64,000 nucleotides of DNA. Origin: Malania oleifera (Eukaryota > Streptophyta > Magnoliopsida > Santalales > Ximeniaceae). The notes under the pieces were generated by a model. The model did no database searches, was not told the DNA's origin, and saw only the letters and a program-made list of their open reading frames with translations. Location of the stretch: contig NC_080417.1 in the NCBI RefSeq assembly GCF_029873635.1, positions 29,783,682-29,847,681 on the forward strand, written 5' to 3'. Position 1 is the first letter of the stretch. The number at the start of each line of letters is the position of its first letter. Positions 54,979 to 64,000 of the stretch are shown piece after piece. The position numbers and the translations under genes were made by a program.

Positions 54979-55029
54979 TGTAGACACCCTATTTTTGCCC
55001 TAGCCAAACAGAACAAGGGGTCCCCTCTT

Positions 55030-55080
55030 ATTATTTTCATTATTATTATTATTATTACTTTAATATTATTATTTTTGGTA

Positions 55081-55114
<34 letters not shown>

Positions 55115-55189
55115 TAGTTATCATTATTATTTTTAGTATCTTTATTATCATTATTATTATTATTATTTATTTATTTATTTTGTTATTAC

Positions 55190-55246
<57 letters not shown>

Positions 55247-55398
55247 GCTATTTTTACTATTACTATTATTAATACTATTATCTTATATATTATTAGTGTT
55301 GATACTTTCTTATTCTTATTATTATTATTTTTATTATTTTTATTATTTATTTTTATTATTAATATTATTTTTATTATTACTATTATTTTTTTATTACC

Positions 55399-55442
<44 letters not shown>

Positions 55443-55540
55443 TTTAAATATCACTTTATTATTATTATTATTTTTTATTATTTTCAAATCTTGCATTAAT
55501 TACATTACTATTATTATTATTATTTAGATATTATTATTAT
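55030..55540. repeat. Expanded (TTA)n microsatellite, about 500 bp
   Basis: Interrupted runs of TTA/TAT/ATT, the longest uninterrupted stretch about 60 bp at 55184-55246. It generates Leu/Ile/Tyr-only pseudo-frames at 55075-55499. Confidence 0.95.
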
Positions 55541-55634
55541 TAGTTACCATATCTATTATTACCATAAAAGTACAAAAAAAGAAAAAAAAAAGAAAAAGAA
55601 AAAGAAAAAAAGGATTTTAGGGTTTGATTTAGGT

Positions 55635-55641
55635 TATAAAA
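55635..55641 (+). promoter_or_regulatory. TATA box of the Tat/Ogre-type LTR
   Basis: TTATAAAAGAGGG, followed by a GC-rich leader. Confidence 0.6.
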
Positions 55642-57880
55642 GAGGGAACAGCCAGAGAGTCCAAGGGGGGCGCACACACAGCCGGGGGCGCAGACCAAAA
55701 GAAAAAAAAAATTCCCATTTTCTTCTTCTTCTCCACAAAAATCCCCTGTTCCAGTCCAGCCCTGAACTCCTCTGCCCTCAGTCTTAGTTTTCTCACCATC
55801 TTCTTCGCCCAGCGACCATCCCTATCTCCCATTCACTTCGCCGAGCCCAGCGACTACAGCCACCGCCCAGCAGCCCCACAGCCTCCCTGACGCCCTCACG
55901 CACGTCAATACCAGCTCCAGGCTCTCCACTGCTGCCAGCCTAGCACCACTCCACAGCAACTCCACGACCCTCGTCTCCGCAAGCCGCGAATGCCGCCATT
56001 GTACCCACGCCGTCGCTATTGCCCTACGGCCACGGCTCCGTCAGTCCAGCACCAAGCAGCAGCAGAAGCAGCAACTCCAGTCTCCCCATACCTCCGTCCG
56101 ACCACGCTGTTGGCGCAGTAGCAGCAGAAGCTCTAACCGTCACAGCCGCCATACGCACACCACACCAGCCGAGCATCTCTGCTCTGCTGCATAGCAGTTC
56201 ATGACCACAACTCCACGCACAGCTCTGCTGCAACAATGCCAACGGGTCCTCTCTGCAGCAACCGAGAACCAAACACAACAGACCCTAAGGCCCTCCTCTG
56301 CTCCAGCCAAAGCCCACACAGCCTCCAGCTCCACGAACAGAGCATATCCAACCACCCACACACGGCTGTCACTCCAAAGGTGAGATTTTTAGGCATTATA
56401 CACACGCATACACACACGGCTGCCGCTCCAAGGTAAGATTTTTAAGCATTATATTTGTGTTTGTTATATCCGCAGGTATATATTTAATTGTTATTCATGT
56501 TATTTTTATTATATTATTGTTGTAGGTAAGTGGTTTTGTATTATTTAGCATGTATTTTTAATTGATGTTGTATTATTTAACGATTTGTATTGTTTTAGTA
56601 CTATTTTACATTTTGTTTTATATGTTAGTATTTATGTTTTTAAAGGTTAGGATTATTATGTTAATACGGTTTAATTTTTTTTCTTGTAGTTTATTTGTGT
56701 TATTTAAATTCGTTCACGATTTTGGTTATGATTGCTTATTATTTAAATCATTTCATATTTTATGTCAAGTTTGTTTAGGATTTTGGTAGTTTTCATGTTT
56801 TTAGAAGAGTGATAATTTTATGTTTAAGTATTGTTTTAGGGTTTGAGTTATTTTCCTATTACTATTGGCCTTATTATTGCACGTTGATTTCTGTCCACAT
56901 CATTGCATATCAATTTCTAGTATTTTCATATTATTGAACACTCTTTGATAAAATTAAATTTATTTCCATATTTATTTTTAGGGTTTCCCTCTTGTGGCAT
57001 TTTGATTTCTCTAGAGTTTGTGTATATTTCCTATTAGATTCATGACTTGAATTGTTTCCATAATTTATTTCTTTCTCTTTACGTGTTTATATATGGTATA
57101 TGATTTCTTGGGTTTAATTATTGGGCTATATTATTAGGGATGGATTGTTAATACTTGAGCTTTATCATGGAGATTTTGACTGTTATGATATTCACGTATT
57201 ATAATATATAGTATTAGTATTATATTATATTCTTTATTAACTATTCGAAATTTCGGTAAAATACAGAAAAATTATAAAAAAATAGAAAATTAGGAGAAAA
57301 TTCTAAAAATATTTTTGACTTGACTTTCACTATTTTCTTTAATTATGTATATATTTTTTGTTATTTCAAAAACCTCCCAAGTTAGTATTTTCATACTTAA
57401 AAAAACCCTATAAGATTTCCAAATTTTGGGAGTGTATTTTTGTAAATTATTTTCGATTTTTATCCTTATGATTTTAATGCGGGGGTATGAGCCTTCGGGT
57501 TTCACGTACCTTAAGTTCTGAGGGAATATATATATGTATATATTTATTTATTTATTTATTTTTCATATGTATTTATAAATTCATAAAAAGGAGTAATTTA
57601 AAGACTTATTAGGTTAACTTAGGGATAATTTCAAATTAATTAGGTACCGTTCGTAAGAATGGGCGCGTAGGGGGTGCTCGTACCTTCCCCTCGCGTAATC
57701 GAACTCCCGACCCCAACTCTGGTAATGTAGACTGATTCTACCCCTAACGAGGTAGTAATCATGTGTTCTAACCGCACTATAGGTTAGTGGCGACTCCGAT
57801 ATTCCCATTTTTCCTGAAAATATTAAAAATGATTTTAATTTCGCCGCCTGGGGCACACGCGCTCCCGGGACGTCGCGACA

Positions 57881-58497
57881 GCTAGTTCAAATTGAAGAGA
57901 AAGATGATTCTTTACAAAAAATAGAAAATTTAGATATTAAAGAAGTCAAAGAAAAAGAAGAGAATAATGAAGAAACTCCAAAAGATAATCCTATTAAAAA
58001 TTCTGGATTGCTAGGTGAATGGAAATATTTAAGAAATCAACCCAAAGATCAAATAATAGGAGAATCTACTAGAGGAGTAACTACTAGATCATCATTGAAA
58101 AACCTATGTAATCACTATGGATTTTTATCTCAAGATGAACCCAAAAATATTGAAGAAGCTTTAAATGATGATTCTTGGATAATAGTTATGTAAGAAGAAT
58201 TGCATCAATTCGAAAGAAATAGAGTATGGAAACTAGTTCCAAGATCCGATGACCACTTAATAATTGGAACAAAATGGGTCTTTAGGAACAAAAAGGATGA
58301 AAGTTGAATAGTTGTAAGAAATAAGGTAAGACTTGTTGCACAAGGATACAATCAAAAGGAAGGAATAGACTACGATGAAACTTTTGCTCCCGTAGCAAGA
58401 ATGGAAGCAATAAGAATGTTGTTAGCATATGCATCAAATAACAAATTCAAATTATATCAAATGGATGTAAAAAGTGCCTTCCTAAATAGAGTATTAG
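57881..58497 (+). pseudogene. SIRE-3 pol continued: reverse transcriptase N-part, truncated
   Basis: Continues the SIRE-3 frame after the inserted LTR: an acidic linker (QIEEKDDSLQKIE), then an RGVTTRSSLKNLCNHYGF block, then copia RT text: [58 protein letters not shown] and [11 protein letters not shown] with the first catalytic Asp (58460-58485). It stops there; the YVDD site, RNase H and 3' LTR are missing. Stops include TAA at 58191-58193 and TGA near 58304. Confidence 0.87.
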
Positions 58498-58620
58498 AGT
58501 ATTGCCTATCAGTTCAAACATCCATGTATTAGAGTATTATTTAAAAATTCCTACTCTACGAGGTATAGATCCTGAATTTTCAATGCACAAGAATAGAACA
58601 ATGACATACCTTCTAATAAG
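58498..58620. other. Junction between SIRE-3 and the CACTA element
   Basis: Contains a repeated TTAGAGTATT (58492, 58528) and no recognisable coding text. No CACTA terminal repeat is seen, so the CACTA 3' end is either inside this stretch in decayed form or deleted. Confidence 0.5.
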
Positions 58621-60320
58621 AGGAGCCACCTGCATCATCTGATCGAGATTGGCGCATCATTTCTTCGAACTACGCTTGCCTATTTTATCATAGCTACGAG
58701 CATGGCTTCGAAGGTGGACACCTTTTCTTTCGAACTCTAGTCCTCCAATATGACATTAGGCACCAAGTGTCTTAACTCCTGGTTCTCTAGCTCCACCGTT
58801 TGCACCCGCTGATCCATCTCATCTGCCCAAGCGTCGGCTTGTCGACGCGCTCATTCTAGCTCAGCACGAGCCACTGCACCCATTGAAGACGATGCTGTGA
58901 GGGTGATGTATCCACTTCCAATCCCTTTCATCCAGCCCCCCGCTCGTTCCCTAAGCACCTGAGTGGTTATCTGGCAATCCGCCATTTGCTGGATCCCCTC
59001 TTCAACAGGTGAATCTCTCAACTCGACCATCCGCGCCTATTTTTAGTCATGAAAATGATAAAAAAAAAAAGAAATGAGAATACAACTTCGATGTTTTAAA
59101 TCAAATTATAAACGATATATTTAATTTGATTTACATGTTTGCTTTGCGCACTGTCGCACCACTCCCTTGATCACAGTTGGTGCGTTCTCTGATAAAGATC
59201 TGACAGCGGCACCTCGGCACCAATCGCAGGATCACGCTACATTATCATATAAAACATCATTAATAATAATGGCATACGTATTTGTCAGATAGTGTTATAT
59301 ATAGCAATTACCCGTTGATGATTGACGAATAACCTCGACCCACTGCAATGTGTCATCGGGAGTTTGCTGCGGCTCGAAGCATTTTTTACACATACAGCCT
59401 ACAAAAAAGATGTCAAGACTTCTTATTAGCCACAACAAAGCTTAAAGTAGACATTATAATACAAACACATCAGCTGATAGTGTGGGTCGCGGAAATGGCA
59501 ACACACCTCCCAATCCTCTTGGGATATCCTATCGTATTGGTGGGTTTGTGCTTCATCTCCCATCGCACAAAAATGTTCATGCATTTTCGCACGATAGGAC
59601 TTAAATTTATTGCAAAGTTGGACGTCCACCGCCATATTCACATGGTCTGCATAGAGAATGTCCATATCAAACTCCTCCTACATGGGTAATACATTTAGAA
59701 TGTTAGACAGTTGTTTGGCTAGTATATTAAAAGTTATAAAAAAAGGTTTAGGATTACTCACCAAGATGTGCATGTAAAGAACCATGCGCTGTGCCTCAGT
59801 TACCTATGGCTAGCTGAAGGCGGTGACTGGAGCATACTGTCGGCATATAGTGCCGAGCTCTCACATCCATGCTAGACACCAATCTTCATGTGGGACGATG
59901 AAGTCTGGAGGAATGTCAATCCTAATGTGCTGCCCCGTCCTCTACAGGTGCTTCTTCACTGCTGTGTTCTTTGGGACACCACGACCTGACCTGGCCATGG
60001 ATGTGGATGCTGAAAGAAGAGTTAAATTAAGAACAATATTTTAATCATACACGTGAATAAAAATCTATAGTTTACATTGAAATGAATAAGAGAAAACCTT
60101 ACCAACACTACTGATCATGGTGGGCAACTCACCCTGCATGTCATCCTGAGCTGAGTTATCCACATCTGGTCGACGTGCTGATGGCTCAGAAATGGTGCCG
60201 CCGCATCAGGACCGACGGGCTCCACCAGTCTCGAGGATGTAGGATCATCCTTATGCGATGTAGTGGAGTGCCTGGAAGGAAGTCGGCCATGTCAACCTCC
60301 TTGTGCCATGTCTGCAAAAT
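58600..60320 (-). pseudogene. CACTA second gene, TNP1-type (plant transposase family)
   Basis: Exon-like pieces in order on the minus strand: a Pro/Ser/Asp-rich start (60310-60110); MARSGRGVPKNTAVKKHL with IRIDIPPDFIVPHEDW (60003-59870) and LGTICRQYAPVTAFS; then YADHVNMAVDVQLCNKFKSY and HQYDRISQEDWEVCCHF (59665-59500), the central conserved region of this plant transposase family; and a C-terminal part with ERAGGWMKGIGSGYI and a helical Glu/Ala/Arg-rich stretch (58960-58700). In En/Spm the second gene product binds the element ends. In-frame stops lie near 59867 and 59815, and splice boundaries are only approximate. Confidence 0.72.
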
Positions 60321-60420
60321 ATTAGACTAGTAAATATAAGAAGTACGAATATTAGATGGATGCATAATACATTATTTTTAGTTATTTACACATGTCAGAT
60401 ACATAGTGACAAACATAACA

Positions 60421-63400
60421 TGCTTACCCCTTTATATGTCCTTAATATCAGTATCATCCTCACTTTCTAAAGTGTCTTCCTCTTCACTACAGTACTCGAC
60501 CCCTGTTTTATCTTCCCCATCAGTTTCCTCATCGTCGATGAAGTGAACATCTATAGAAGTTTCAATTGTAATGTCAACAACCCCTATGTGTTCTGCCGTG
60601 GCACCATCCTTATTCAATGGTATAGAATCGACTCCTTCTTCGACAACACTGAAAGTAGATTATGCTGCTGCACTGATAGATGACTCATCTTCTTGGAATG
60701 TAGTCTCACTGGCACTATTCTCCCAATCTACAACTTTTTTAATAGCATACAAACTTTAGGGAGGAATCTTTTGGGCCACTTGCCATTCACCATTCAATTT
60801 GGTGTCTTTAAGGTAAAACATTTGTTTTGCCTGCATCGCTAGCACAAAAAGGGTCATTTTGATACCAGGTCTTACTAAAATTGACACTGGTAAAGTAGGC
60901 GTTCGTGTTTATCCCAGTCTTTTTATTGCTAATGTCCCACTAGGTACTCTTGAACAAGTGTACGAGTCTATTGGCTCCATAGTTAAGCTCTATAATGTCA
61001 TCTAAGACACCAAAGTAGTCAATTTCTTCATCTTCTTCTATGCCTAGCACCGCAACCTCAGAATTTTGGGTTCTTCTATTCAATTTGAGGGACTTTGTAT
61101 AAAATCATAACCTGTTGACAATGCAACCACTGTAGTGGTTAACTCGTTGATTGGGGCCACATGCTAATGCGAACAAATCTTTACTTACCATTGGTTTATT
61201 ATTGTAATAAATGAATTTCATCTATTAAATAAATAGGAGTTTAGATGAGTAAACCGTCAACATTGACAATGTACATTGCTTCGTACTCAGGTAGTATTTG
61301 TTACTTACATGGCTCCAAAACCAATTGACAAATTCCTTCTTATGTCTATCATCGACATTCCGTTCATTTTGGGCTAGAAGTTCAACTTTATGTTAGTTAT
61401 ATGCAACAATAGTACATGTTAATGTTAAGTAAGTATATAAATATGCATATGTAAATACATTGCAAAGTAAGGAGTTTCGAACCACGTACTAGTGAACCTT
61501 GTGTCAATGTCATGTAGATAAATTGAGCAAAATGCAAGAAATTCGCTGTAAATGTATGCCTCAATGATTGAACCTTCCAGTAGTGCCTTATTGCGCACAT
61601 ACCCCTTCAAAGTGGACAAGAACTTGTGCATTTTACATGACATTATTGACCTGTAGACACAAAAAGGAATAAAAAATAAGGAAATCACGTGACCATTATA
61701 GAAGGACTTTAAAATTTACCTCTCAATAGGATACATCCAACGATATTGGACCGGTCCTCTAATTATGGCCTCCCTTGGTAAATGGAAGGCTAGGTGGACA
61801 ATCACATCAAAGAATGCTAGCGGAAATATTTTCTCTAGCTTGCATAGTATGATCACGACGTCATCCTCTAACCATTCAAGTATGTTTATGCTCAATTTTT
61901 TGGAGCATAACTTTCGAAAAAAGATCCCCAGCTCAATCAGCACTGAGCGAACATCTTCGGTCAAGTTTCCACAAAGGAAAATGGGTAGAACCCATTGTAG
62001 AAGGATGTGACAGTCATGAATTTTTCATTCCTAACATCTTCCCTTCCTTCGTGTTTATGCATTGACCTATGTTTGATGCATATCCATCAGGGAACTTCAC
62101 TGATTTCAACCATTTGAAGAATTTCTTCTTCTTATCCTTCGAAAATGTGTAACAAGATGATGACATGAGAAGTTTGTCCCCATCAAGAAATAGGTGCAAC
62201 TTAGGCCGTATTCCCATATCTTCTATATCCCGGTGAGCATTTGCGGTGTCCTTTGTCTTCCCATTTACATCTAGCAATGTACAAATGAAATTCTTGCAAA
62301 TGTTCTTTTCGATGTGCATGACATCCAAGTTATGGCATAGTGGAAGATCTTTCCAGTATGGCAACTCGAAGAAGATGTTTCTCTTTGTCCAATTCAACTC
62401 CCACTCAATACGTTTTCTTTTTCTACTGGTTGTTGGTTTCCCAAATTTCACATCTCTGATTAATCTGAGCTGGTTTGATATCTCTTCACCACTTAGTCAT
62501 TTTGGCTGCAACCTTTGTTCAGGTTTTCTATTAAAGCTTTTGATGCCACGAGTCCTCCAAGGATGTCCAAGTCATAGAAAACAACAATGACGCATAAAAC
62601 ATAACTTGCGTCCATGCTTCAAGGATAATGACCCAGCATTCTTATTACATACTGGGTATGTTAAGTAACCTTTTCTACTCCAACCCGATAGGTATTTGTA
62701 GGCGGGGAAATCATTAATTGTCTACAACACTGCAACATGCATTCGAAAGGTTGTCCCGCTTTCCACATCGAATGTCTCCACTCCTTTTTCCCATAGTTTT
62801 TTCAACTCGTCAATTAACGGACGTAGGTACATATCAATATCATTACTAGGGGCTTTCGATTCAGGAATAAGCAGTGACATATAAATGAAGGGTTCTTTCA
62901 TACATCACCATGGTGACATATTGTATGACATCATCATAACTAGCCATATGCTATACGGGTTGTTCATGTTACTAAAAGGATTGAACCCATCAGAGGCAAG
63001 GCCAAGTCTAATGTTGGAAGGATCACTAGCAAACCACGAATGCATTTTATCAAAATCGGCCCAAGCTTTGGAGTCCGCTGGATGGCTAAGGGTGTTTCCA
63101 TCTTGAAGACGTTTCTCTTGATGCCATCACATATCGGTAGCAGTCTTTTTGCACATGTACAATCGTTGCCGTCGCAGGATTAATGGACAACATCGCAAAA
63201 ATTTTTGGGGGATCTTTTTACCCTTCTTCTGATTAGTTGTATACCTCGGTTCACCACATTCTGGGCACTCATTTGCATTTTCATATTCAACATAAAAGAG
63301 TGCACAATCATACCTAGACGCATGTATTAGAGTGTAACCGAGACCCAATTCACGCATGTATGTCTTTGCCTCAAAAAAAGACTTTGGAAGTGTTTCAACA

Positions 63401-63961
63401 TCAGGTAGTGCCACCTTAATGAGGCTTCAATGCATGTTGAATGCACTCTGAGATAACCCATGCATTGTCCCTGCATGAAGCAACTTTATTAGACACTTTA
63501 ATTTTGAGAACTTTTTACAGTCTGGGTATAGGAGCACCCGTGCATCCCTCACGAGATTAGCAAATGGTTTACTGAGTCGATTCAACATACTAGGATCACA
63601 AGGTACCTGCTAAAGTAGATTCATCACCAGTACGCAACCCACTGACATCGCCCGTGTCCACTGCAATCCCCCTTTGCAAATCACCTAACATTTCGATTAA
63701 CCCTTCCGCATGTGTATCACCACCTACTATATTTGCCCCCTCATCTTCATCGTCATCATCATCGCTCTAAATTGCATAATCTTCACCATGGAACACCCAT
63801 CTTGTGTACCTTTTCTCCATTCCAAAGTCTAATAAATGTGAATGGACCAGATCAATGTGTTTGAATGTTATGTTTTGACATTTCTTGCAAAGACACCTTA
63901 TTCTATTAGCTTTGTCTACATGATAATGGGCGAACTCTATGAAATCATATACCCGTTTCAT
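60421..63961 (-). pseudogene. TNP2-like CACTA transposase (broken, N-terminus off window or at edge)
   Basis: Order on the minus strand: transposase-associated N-domain (63961-63767: VYDFIEFAHYHVDKANRIRC, CLCKKCQN, FGMEKRYTRWVFHGE); a Transposase_21 catalytic region (about 63480-62014: MALPDVETLPKSFFEAKTYM, ENANECPECGEPRY, WHQEKRLQDGNTLSHPADSK, FNPFSNMNNPYSIWLV, FFELPYWKDLPLCHNLDVMH, IEKNICKNF); a DUF4218 region (61964-61716: LEWLEDDVVIILCKLEKIFP, REAIIRGPVQYRWMYPIER, then after an intron at about 61650-61700 the MHKFLSTLKGYVRNKALLEG part); a DUF4216 region (60930-60770, KDTKLNGEWQV); and an acidic tail (60617-60432). It catalyses excision and insertion in this family. Stops occur near 63770, 63125, 62728, 62586, 62506, 62014 and 60755. 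Confidence 0.88.
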
Positions 63962-64000
63962 GTATTCTAGAAAACTTACCCCGAGTGTTCATCTAACTCT

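Larger units (their letters stand above)
54979..57880 (+). mobile_element. Solo LTR of a Tat/Ogre-type Ty3/gypsy element inside SIRE-3 pol
   Basis: Starts TGTAGACACCCTATTTTTGC and ends CCCGGGACGTCGCGACA, both forms known for Tat/Ogre LTRs; about 2.9 kb. It holds a long TTA microsatellite (55030-55540), a TATA box (55635-55641), a GC-rich leader (55650-56370), a repeated CTCCAAGGTGAGATTTTTAGGCATTATA-type duplication (56371-56400 and 56430-56455, only partly matching), and near the end TTAGTGGCGACTCC. SIRE-3 pol text stops on its left and resumes on its right. No clear target duplication: AAGAC on the left, GCTAG on the right. The small frames in the leader are not credible genes. Confidence 0.8.
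58600..64000 (-). mobile_element. CACTA (En/Spm) DNA transposon, incomplete at both window-visible ends
   Basis: Two genes typical of plant CACTA elements lie on the minus strand in the usual order: the TNP2-like transposase (64000 to about 60430) and a second TNP1-type gene (about 60320 to 58600). The 5' end lies beyond the window. No terminal CACTA motif or 3-bp target duplication can be seen on the left. Several stops interrupt both genes. Confidence 0.88.

Noticed and set aside
55075..55499. Two open frames of Tyr/Ile/Leu repeats
   Set aside because: Produced entirely by the TTA microsatellite.
56019..56436. Overlapping open frames on both strands
   Set aside because: They fall in the GC-rich leader of an LTR, overlap each other on both strands and show no conserved motif.
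59348..59689. 113-codon plus-strand open frame
   Set aside because: Antisense to the conserved CACTA second-gene exon at 59665-59426.
61765..62590. Plus-strand open frames of 81 and 114 codons
   Set aside because: Antisense to the Transposase_21 and DUF4218 parts of the CACTA transposase.
1..64000. Search for tRNA, rRNA and known conserved miRNA precursors
   Set aside because: No cloverleaf, rRNA core or remembered mature miRNA sequence was found by eye; the only Pol III-like promoter is in the SINE.

Overview
The window is repeat-rich, AT-rich nuclear DNA of a flowering plant, probably a eudicot. The grounds are the plant-type transposon families present (Tork-type and SIRE/Maximus-type Ty1/copia, Tekay-type and Tat/Ogre-type Ty3/gypsy, plant L1 with an RNase H tail, hAT, CACTA/En-Spm, a tRNA-like SINE, PIF/Harbinger-like MITEs) and one plant-specific host gene of the OVATE family. 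The species cannot be named from the sequence. No rRNA gene, tRNA gene, CRISPR array or bacterial operon is visible.

Layout. 1-960 is LTR-like sequence in reverse. 975-5050 is a 5'-truncated, decayed L1-type LINE. 5051-8524 holds two Ty3/gypsy LTR sequences with the last codons of a Tekay-type polyprotein between them. 8525-13277 is a decayed Ty1/copia element (copia-1). Its RNase H is split by a 1,850-bp solo LTR with an exact 5-bp target duplication, and its tail carries a complete but inactive hAT transposon (13286-17510) with an 8-bp target duplication. 17519-22320 is intergenic DNA with microsatellites and two related MITEs in inverted orientation. 22324-23430 (minus strand) is the only intact host gene, an OVATE family protein (OFP7-like), with a TATA box at 23513-23522. 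23530-27468 is intergenic and includes a 36-bp minisatellite lying between two direct repeats.

27469-36860 is a chimeric stretch of SIRE/Maximus-type copia DNA: 5' LTR, gag, a second gag tail, a pol-less 3' region, a polypurine tract, a 3' LTR and a stray integrase piece. 36870-40945 is intergenic, with a SINE flanked by an exact 18-bp duplication and a 425-bp hAT-type MITE whose empty site is preserved in a second copy of the locus near 46.8-47.1 kb. 40946-46321 (minus strand) is a structurally complete copia element (copia-2) of the same family as copia-1, with two 318-319 bp LTRs. 47660-58497 is a second SIRE-type nest: an LTR fused to mid-gag, then a further element with LTR, initiator-Met primer site, gag and pol, whose pol is split by a 2.9-kb Tat/Ogre-type solo LTR containing a very long TTA microsatellite. 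58500-64000 (minus strand) is a large CACTA transposon with a TNP2-like transposase gene and a second TNP1-like gene; it runs off the right edge.

Nearly all transposon reading frames are broken, so the elements are interpreted as silenced remnants. The most striking unexplained pattern lies in the LTRs. Five SIRE-type LTRs of at least two subfamilies each carry a cluster of short reiterated motifs (core GAC[C/T]GAAC) ending about 100-150 bp upstream of the TATA box. An unrelated Ty3 LTR carries an analogous TCATCGACGA cluster just upstream of its own TATA box.
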